DNA of 64,000 nt from Nitzschia sp. DOCU1 (Eukaryota > Bacillariophyta > Bacillariophyceae > Bacillariales > Bacillariaceae). Position numbers and translations under genes: made by a program. The stretch spans positions 5,704,001 to 5,768,000 of the forward strand of contig OX595985.1 of the NCBI GenBank assembly GCA_951394045.1, given 5' to 3'. How positions within the stretch are numbered: the stretch's first letter is position 1; the number at the start of each line of letters is the position of its first letter. Below, in pieces: positions 58,522-64,000 of the stretch. Below the pieces are notes generated by a model. It had not been told where the DNA came from, did not search any database, and was given only the letters and a program-made list of their open reading frames with translations.

Positions 58522-59371
58522 TCCAATGAACTTCGATGCTGGGAAAGGGGAACGAGGACTGAAATTCTGGGCAAAGCTGGCATCGGCCACTGCACAAAAG
58601 CTGGGAGTCGAAACATTCACAGAGCAGACAGCCAGCCGAGTTGCTGACGCCTTGCTACTGCAGAAGGCCTCAGACATGTTGTCGCCTGCTGCTGGGCAAA
58701 CAGAAGCCAATTCTGAAGGTCAGCCAAAAAGTAAGATGACTCGAACGGTAGCCCACTTCTGCTACTCCATTCAAAACCGACAACTTCTTGCATTTGATAG
58801 GAAAGGAAATAGGGTAGCCACTGACAACACTCTCCATCCTCAACTACATAAAGCTCTCGCAGACTTCGAAGAGGCAGACAATCCGGTCGAGATATGGAAG
58901 GAGGCTTCCGTCCAAGTCGGCGACGGCGTGCATAAATATGTGAGGGCCTCCTCATGCTTTGACAAGTTCGGGTCGATGTATGACTGGGTTCTTGTCCAAT
59001 GGAAGCCCGATAGCCCAGAATCCTGCACTCCAGCAAAGGTCCTCTTATTGTACAAGGATTCGGCCGGAAGTCTTTCGGCACTCGTTCATTCTACAGAATG
59101 GAGGGACGACCAACTGCTTGCGGAGGCAACAAAGCTGACCTCTAGATGGATGCTGAAGTTCCAAAACAGTGGCTGGCCGTCCATTTACAAAATTGGATTA
59201 GACAACATATACGACGTGATATACGTGTTGGAACATATGAAGTATCCCATCTTACCCGGATGCATTGCCAGCGTAGCTTATCAAAAGAAGCATACCATAG
59301 AATACTGTCTGCCTCGGTACCAGTGGTCGGAGGTTTTTGTGGAGGAGATTGAGTGTGACCAGACAAGTTAG
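58505..59371 (+). CDS. Unknown protein, possible C-terminal part of the previous ORF (ORF 4)
   Basis: 288 residues, overlapping the upstream ORF by 17 nt in the +1 frame. It starts MRGCGNPMNFDAGKGERGLK then FWAKLASATAQKLG, which reads like the continuation of a transposon protein rather than a new N-terminus. The centre includes HKYVRASSCFDKFGSMYDWV and LVQWKPDSPESCTPAKVLLL. No membrane segment. It may be joined to ORF 3 by frameshifting, by a lost base or by a small intron that I could not identify. Confidence 0.55.
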   Translation: MRGCGNPMNFDAGKGERGLKFWAKLASATAQKLGVETFTEQTASRVADALLLQKASDMLSPAAGQTEANSEGQPKSKMTRTVAHFCYSIQNRQLLAFDRKGNRVATDNTLHPQLHKALADFEEADNPVEIWKEASVQVGDGVHKYVRASSCFDKFGSMYDWVLVQWKPDSPESCTPAKVLLLYKDSAGSLSALVHSTEWRDDQLLAEATKLTSRWMLKFQNSGWPSIYKIGLDNIYDVIYVLEHMKYPILPGCIASVAYQKKHTIEYCLPRYQWSEVFVEEIECDQTS

Positions 59372-59452
59372 TATAAAATCAGTACATCACATATTTATCA
59401 AGCAACCACCGAAGATAATTTCTTACCGGTATTGATCTAGTTAATCTACTGC

Positions 59453-62269
59453 TTAAAGTGTATTTCGGAATCGAATGGGCACGCGCTTCCACTGGTGCAT
59501 TCCATATTCCAACATCCAGCTGCAGCCAAACTCATCGAGGCGGAAGAGGTGCTGCCCCCTGATGAAGATATCGAACTTTGTCAGCAGCCGCCCATCAATG
59601 CTCTCACACAACATGACTTCTAGCTCATCCATGTTGATCTTATGTTCATCGGTAGAAAGTTCGTCGATGAGCAACTGACACACTCGAGGAACCTCCGATT
59701 CCTTGAATCCATGTTTTGTTATGTGCTTGAATGAAGCCATCCCTTTCACGGGATAGATCACGTTGCGTAGTTTTGGTCCAGAGACCAAACCTATCTTAAG
59801 GTGTGTGCAGACCTGGAGAAAGACTTGCAGTCGGAATTGGCCGAACTCGCACGGTGCGATGGATTTGATGTGGTCGTTGGCCTTCTCAAGTAGCGGTTGC
59901 ATTACAGCGTGTCCTAGCTCCGTTGCTTGGTTGATCTCGCCAATCAACTCAAGGAGGACTGTTGTAACGTTGTCGATTCTTGAGTTGGTGGCGTCGTCAA
60001 TGCTTGAGTCGTTGGGAGTGCCGATGAAAATTTCGTTGAAGTTGAAACCGATTGGAGAATACCTTGGATTGGGACCTCCGATGATCTCGCTGCCATTTGT
60101 TGCGTGGTCCTTGAATAAATCGGCGGCTATAGCTTGGTAGCACGGGAGAACGCCCTGAGATGCATTCAAATTGTCTTCTTGAAACCTTGACATGATCTCC
60201 CAGAAATAGTGAAACGAATTCTGCCAGGACGCCATCATGGCTAGTTGAACCATGGACTTGAGGTCAAGCCAACCCGACACACGGAATATTGCCGAACATG
60301 CAGCCGAAATCCAAAAACTCCTTGTTGTACCGGTTACTAGAGGAAAGTATTCCTGCGTGAGGCCCCGTTCAATGTCCCACCTCGCAAACGGCATGTCGTC
60401 ATCCAGCCAGAACAACTTTGTTGTTTTCCAAGTGGGAGGGAAAGCCTGTAGGTGGGCGCCCTCGTACAGACCGAGCAGAGATTGGTATTTGTCGTCAATG
60501 GTACGACAGAGAGTAAGGATCCGGTTCTTGATTTTCAGAATTTCTGAAAACTTTCCCACCATATAGTCTCCAATTCGCTTTCTTGAGTTCAGAAGGATCT
60601 TGAGGCTCCACAGATCATTGCAGGCATCCACAAAAGTGAAGGACTGACAGAGAGTTCGGTTATAGCCCTCCCTAGGATCATTAAAGAGGTCTTGGTGGCT
60701 TGCCCCACTCTGCAGGTCGGATAGGTTCAGGAGCTGGATGGAGACATGCTCCATCACGATGTCCTCAGCAAACAAGTACTGGCGGAGGTGGTCTGCGTAG
60801 AGGTCGAACCTTTTCTTGTTGAGCACAAACGGGCGTTGCTGCTCCGCCGCGGCGGCAGGTACGTGTCTAGCTCTCGAATTTGATCCTGTAGTTGGTCCAG
60901 CCGTTGCAGCCGTGGGCCCAAGATTAGGTCCAGCGGTCGTTTCAGCGGTAGCGGTCGGTCCAGCAGTAATAGATCCACCAGTAATAGGTCCAGCAGTAGT
61001 AGGTCCAGCGGTCGGTTCGGCAGTAGCAGTCGGTCTAGCAGTCGTTTCGGCAGTAGCCATCGGTACAGCGGTCAGTCCAGCGGTCGGTCCAGCAGTAATA
61101 GGTCCGGCAGTAGTAGGCACGGCGGCCGGTCCAGCAGTAGTAGGTCCAGCTGTCGGTTCGGCAGTAGCGGTCGGTCTAGCAGTCGTTTCGGCAGTAGCCG
61201 TCGGTCCAGCGGCCGGTTCGGCGGTAGCGGTCGGTCCAGCAGTAATAGGTCCAGCAGTAGTAGGCATGGCGGTCGGTCCAGCAGTAGTATGGCCAGCCGT
61301 CGGTACGGCATTAGTGGGTCCAGCGATAATAGGTTCAGCAGTAGTAGGTCCGGCGGTCGGTTCGGCAGTAGGGGCAGCGGCGGTGGGTCCACTCGTACGT
61401 CCGCCAATAGGCACAGCAGCAACATCATCAGCTAGAAGGGAAGGCAGCTTTGCCAAGAGAAGAGAAACGGAAGCCGGCATCAAGTCGGTTTTGTGCCGCT
61501 TTGACCGTTGGATGGAATCTTCGGCCAGGGAATTTTGGCGGCACGTCCCCATTAATGCATGCTTCTTGGGGTCTTTTTGAAGCCGGCCCATTTGCTCCAA
61601 CTTGAGAACAACAACATGGCGTAGAATGGTGAGCTCCCTCTCGTCCGAACGGTACGTATGGTCAATGGAGGACTTGAGGAACTTTTTCCGCAAAGCGGCA
61701 TGAATGTGGTCAAGATAGTCAGAGTATGAGTACCCGGACTTTTCTTTCCCGGCCTTGACTAGGATCTCTTCGGGCTCTTTTAGCCACTCAAGGAGCATCC
61801 CCTTTTTCTCTTTAATTGTCTTGCTGCTGTGGCATACCATCAGCAGGTGCTGGGTCCGCTCTAGTAGTTCCCGTCTTTTAGAGCAGCCCTTGTAAATTAA
61901 AGAGAAGAGCTTCATCAGGTAGTGGGGGTTGTTCTGCTCGTCTGGTAAAATAGAGCTAAAAATGGTGCAAATGCAAGAGTATGCGATTTGCAACATTTGA
62001 TGCTCGAGACGTAGGCGGCCGCTGGGGGATTGCTGCTTGGGGAAGTCGCAGACACGAACTTGACTATGAGTGGGAAGAGTCGCGTAGGAGATAGGCTCTT
62101 GCTCATCGTCGTCTTTGTCGGGACTTGCTCCCGAGCTAGCCATAAAGCTAATGATACTACCCGAATCTGCGTCGTTGTCGTCGTTGTCGTCGTTGTCGTC
62201 GTTGTCGTCGTTGTCGTCGTTGTCGTCGTTGTCGTCGTTGTCGTCGTTGTCGTCCAGCTCGTACGGCAT
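59453..62269 (-). CDS. Unknown 938-residue protein with DDN and AGPT repeats (ORF 5)
   Basis: Begins MPYELDDNDDNDD with nine Asp-Asp-Asn units (9-bp GACGACAAC repeats, 62170-62254). Residues ~60-270 are helical (LMKLFSLIYKGCSKRRELLE). Residues ~285-465 are a low-complexity tract of TAGPT, TAEPT and TAETTA units coded by 15-bp-related repeats (60880-61400). The C-terminal half (~480-938) is globular with FWLDDDMPFARWDIERGL, ASWQNSFHYFWEIMSRF and a Cys/Trp-containing end (FGCSWMLEYGMHQWKRVPI). I recognise no family. The antisense ORF at 60816-61580 is only a shadow of the repeat tract. It converges with ORF 4, with an 81-bp gap. Confidence 0.65.
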   Translation of the reverse strand: MPYELDDNDDNDDNDDNDDNDDNDDNDDNDDNDADSGSIISFMASSGASPDKDDDEQEPISYATLPTHSQVRVCDFPKQQSPSGRLRLEHQMLQIAYSCICTIFSSILPDEQNNPHYLMKLFSLIYKGCSKRRELLERTQHLLMVCHSSKTIKEKKGMLLEWLKEPEEILVKAGKEKSGYSYSDYLDHIHAALRKKFLKSSIDHTYRSDERELTILRHVVVLKLEQMGRLQKDPKKHALMGTCRQNSLAEDSIQRSKRHKTDLMPASVSLLLAKLPSLLADDVAAVPIGGRTSGPTAAAPTAEPTAGPTTAEPIIAGPTNAVPTAGHTTAGPTAMPTTAGPITAGPTATAEPAAGPTATAETTARPTATAEPTAGPTTAGPAAVPTTAGPITAGPTAGLTAVPMATAETTARPTATAEPTAGPTTAGPITGGSITAGPTATAETTAGPNLGPTAATAGPTTGSNSRARHVPAAAAEQQRPFVLNKKRFDLYADHLRQYLFAEDIVMEHVSIQLLNLSDLQSGASHQDLFNDPREGYNRTLCQSFTFVDACNDLWSLKILLNSRKRIGDYMVGKFSEILKIKNRILTLCRTIDDKYQSLLGLYEGAHLQAFPPTWKTTKLFWLDDDMPFARWDIERGLTQEYFPLVTGTTRSFWISAACSAIFRVSGWLDLKSMVQLAMMASWQNSFHYFWEIMSRFQEDNLNASQGVLPCYQAIAADLFKDHATNGSEIIGGPNPRYSPIGFNFNEIFIGTPNDSSIDDATNSRIDNVTTVLLELIGEINQATELGHAVMQPLLEKANDHIKSIAPCEFGQFRLQVFLQVCTHLKIGLVSGPKLRNVIYPVKGMASFKHITKHGFKESEVPRVCQLLIDELSTDEHKINMDELEVMLCESIDGRLLTKFDIFIRGQHLFRLDEFGCSWMLEYGMHQWKRVPIRFRNTL
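60880..61400. repeat. Degenerate minisatellite encoding Ala/Gly-Pro-Thr repeats
   Basis: Short units built on GGTCCAGCAGTAATA and GGTTCGGCAGTAGCGGTC variants. On the minus strand they encode repeated TAGPT, TAEPT and TAETTARP motifs inside ORF 5. The unit is a multiple of three, so length changes keep the frame. Confidence 0.85.
62170..62254. repeat. 9-bp tandem repeat encoding Asp-Asp-Asn
   Basis: About nine units of GTCGTCGTT (plus strand), read on the minus strand as codons for Asp, Asp and Asn at the start of ORF 5. The units are perfect, suggesting recent slippage. Confidence 0.9.
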
Positions 62270-62340
62270 CCTTGCGAAGACCTGTCTTGAGTGGAGGAAG
62301 CGGTGCAGTAGGCACGATAATGCCTGAAACGGCGTGACAA

Positions 62341-62861
62341 GACTAATATGACTAATGTAGACTAACAGGACTAGCTATAACGCATAGCATCCAACATAAC
62401 ATACGTACGTACAAATACATACTGCCGACGGACGGACACAGAGGCCACGTGACGTCGTCGAGCATGCCAGGTGGCGCGCTTGCGCACAGAAAGTGTGACA
62501 CACATATATGGTCGGAGCGAGGCGACGACTATATCTATCTTGACAACTATCTTGACGCTAGGCGTCAGGACCTAGAGTCATACTATAGATGTTCGAAGGT
62601 CATAGGATGCTAGGCGTCACTAGCTAGAGCAGTCATCAAGAAACACAACACTGCTAGTTAGGGACGGGCATGTCCTACCTTCTTGACAACTATCTTGTCT
62701 ACTAAGATATATAGTCGTGATCACGATCAGATGGGAAGATGGAGTCGATGCAACGATAGGTCTAACTTTAAAATAGTCTCACAATTTCCAAAAACAATCA
62801 ACTGCAGTTTCTAGCCTAGTGCACTTTGATCAAAGACTTGTCAGTCTAGAGGATAAGTAAC
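62341..62861 (+). promoter_or_regulatory. Leader or 5' LTR of the right-hand Ty3/gypsy-like element
   Basis: A non-coding 0.5-kb stretch before the gag ATG. It has internal repeats (CTTGACAACTATCTTG at 62539 and 62681; GCTAGGCGTCA twice, near 62556 and 62610), TATATATGG-like and AAGATATATAG motifs, and CACGTGACGTCG near 62450. LTR ends cannot be set because the other LTR is outside the window. Confidence 0.4.
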
Positions 62862-64000
62862 ATGCGTCTCGCTTTCAACTCGTTCGTTGCCGCTCGTGGC
62901 GTCATCCCGTTGTACCCGCCTTGCAAGTGGAAAACTGGCTCGACGGGCTCGTCTGACGGCGCCGGCGACGCCGACGAGGATGGTTTTCGTTCGGTGAAAC
63001 TCGAACTTCGTTCCGTTCCTGGGGATGCGACCTCCCCAAAATACTCCGAAAAGTTCTATGTGTTTGAGTCGGGAACCCCCGAACAGTGGTGTCGCTGGAA
63101 TGACGATCTCGTTAAGGTTTGGACTTGTTTGAGCCTCACCAGTGGTCCCGATCGTCGCGCGATGACTCTCACGCTTCTCGCGGGTTCGGCGAAGGACACG
63201 TTCGAGGAGTATTTTGCTCGTCCCAGCGTCACTGCGACTGTCGATCATGTGTCTCGTGCGTTGCGTTACGTCGCGGCTCGGTTCTTCCCTGATTATGCCG
63301 CCCAGAATCAGACGTCGTACCTCCGCTACGAGGGTCGTAAGCCTGCAAAGATGTCTGCTCGCGGATTGGCTACTCGCTTGCGTCAGATCAAAAAGTGGTT
63401 CGATTACTTCCCTCACGACGGTGGCAATCGTACTGACGTGGTTGAGCGCCTGAACGAGACCGAACTGCCCCTGATCTACGAGCGTATGTTGCCTGCCGCG
63501 TGGTTGAGTGTTAAGGAGTTGATGTTCCACGACTATCGCCAGAACCGCTTCAACTTCGAGAAGCAGATTGATTATGCGGAGCAACTTGAAGTGTACGAGA
63601 TGCGTCACGGTGTCACCGGACTGCTTGCCTTTGGCTCGAGCAAAGCCAACAAAGGGCGTAAACCCGGGGAAGCTGGCGTCGCCAGTGGAACCAATGCAGG
63701 ACCCGAATTGGGCACCCTGAACCGCGGTCGGAAGACGAACCGTGACTCCCCTTCTAAGAAGGGCAATAATGGTAACAACTCAAAGAACTGCCGCTTGCAC
63801 GGAGAAGGCTGTGGACACAGCGACTCTGAGTGCAAGGTCTGGCTTAATCATGCGTCTAAGGTCGCTGCGGTCCGTAAGGCCCAGCACCCCAGTACGCTCA
63901 AGAAGTCGCCCCACAAAGGGCGCACAACTCACAACAAGACTTGGCGTCGCGGAGAATCCAATGGCGCGAACCGCGGAGAACGCACTTTCACTTCTAAGGA
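62862..64000 (+). CDS. Ty3/gypsy-like Gag, partial (runs off the window)
   Basis: Open from ATG 62862 (MRLAFNSFVAARGVIPLYPP) to the window edge, at least 379 residues. The capsid-like part includes WCRWNDDLVKVWTCLSLTSG, then LRYVAARFFPDYAAQ and LATRLRQIKKWFDYFP. Near 63790 the zinc knuckle CRLHGEGCGHSDSEC shows C-x2-H-x5-H-x4-C spacing (with an extra Cys), the same as in elements 1 and 2. The tail is Lys/Arg/Asn-rich. The antisense ORF at 62841-63608 is a shadow. No stop is seen, so the copy may be intact. Confidence 0.8.
   Translation, partial: MRLAFNSFVAARGVIPLYPPCKWKTGSTGSSDGAGDADEDGFRSVKLELRSVPGDATSPKYSEKFYVFESGTPEQWCRWNDDLVKVWTCLSLTSGPDRRAMTLTLLAGSAKDTFEEYFARPSVTATVDHVSRALRYVAARFFPDYAAQNQTSYLRYEGRKPAKMSARGLATRLRQIKKWFDYFPHDGGNRTDVVERLNETELPLIYERMLPAAWLSVKELMFHDYRQNRFNFEKQIDYAEQLEVYEMRHGVTGLLAFGSSKANKGRKPGEAGVASGTNAGPELGTLNRGRKTNRDSPSKKGNNGNNSKNCRLHGEGCGHSDSECKVWLNHASKVAAVRKAQHPSTLKKSPHKGRTTHNKTWRRGESNGANRGERTFTSK

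Larger units (their letters stand above)
54379..62340. mobile_element. Candidate undescribed mobile element with five ORFs
   Basis: About 8 kb holding a divergent pair of ORF sets (54879-56229 minus; 56506-59371 plus) and a convergent large ORF (59453-62269 minus). None matches a retroelement domain or a host family I know. The plus-strand protein has features that recall transposon proteins of the CACTA/Plavaka kind (see its entry), but no DDE triad is proven. It is flanked on both sides by retrotransposons. Boundaries are approximate, set by neighbouring elements, and no terminal repeats or target duplications were found, so the unit may be one element, several, or an accessory gene cluster. 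Confidence 0.35.

Noticed and set aside
60816..61580. 254-residue plus-strand ORF of Val-Gly-Pro-Ala repeats
   Set aside because: Mirror image of the AGPT repeat tract of ORF 5; no start context or flanking folded part.
62841..63608. 255-residue minus-strand ORF
   Set aside because: Antisense of the gag at 62862-64000, which has capsid and zinc-knuckle motifs.

Overview
This window reads as nuclear DNA of a diatom, probably a repeat-rich pennate species (the species is inference). Three predicted proteins begin with a signal peptide whose cleavage site is followed by Phe, the diatom 'ASAFAP'-type plastid address. Host genes have short GT-AG introns of about 80-190 bp, and the mobile DNA includes CoDi-like Ty1/copia, DIRS-type tyrosine-recombinase and Ty3/gypsy retroelements. 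Intergenic spacers in the gene-rich part are about 50 bp to 1.3 kb.

Layout. 1-11.75 kb is mobile DNA: the gag and first part of pol of a Ty1/copia element (minus strand, cut by the window edge), two tandem 0.9-kb repeats, then a complete-looking DIRS/PAT-like element (5710-11751, minus) with split direct repeats A1-gag-RT/RNaseH-YR-B1-A2-B2. 12.1-43.8 kb is a compact block of host genes: a Qa-SNARE syntaxin; a 10-kb single-ORF plastid-targeted repeat protein; asparaginyl-tRNA synthetase; a PTGES2-like thioltransferase/GST protein; a membrane-anchored guanine/nucleoside deaminase with a 21-nt microexon; a cytochrome b5-domain protein; the nucleoporin Nup155; a plastid-targeted TPR-like protein; condensin II subunit CAP-D3; and plastid sirohydrochlorin ferrochelatase. 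44.3-54.4 kb is a scrambled nest of Ty3/gypsy remnants: two related minus-strand elements, each keeping one ~540-bp LTR, and fragments of an unrelated plus-strand element. 54.4-62.3 kb holds five ORFs on both strands with no family I can name; they look like the cargo of an undescribed mobile element. 62.9-64 kb is the gag of another Ty3/gypsy-like element that runs off the window.

The host genes show no shared pathway, although SirB (siroheme synthesis), the TPR-like protein and the giant protein all appear plastid-directed. The mobile elements share two features: Gag and Pol in one frame separated by a single TGA in both the DIRS and the Ty3 elements, and palindromic TGACGTCA (CRE/bZIP-type) sites in both Ty3 LTRs and both 0.9-kb repeats. 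Exon boundaries below were set by eye from GT-AG sites that restore conserved reading frames. Everything functional is inferred from sequence motifs; no database search was possible.
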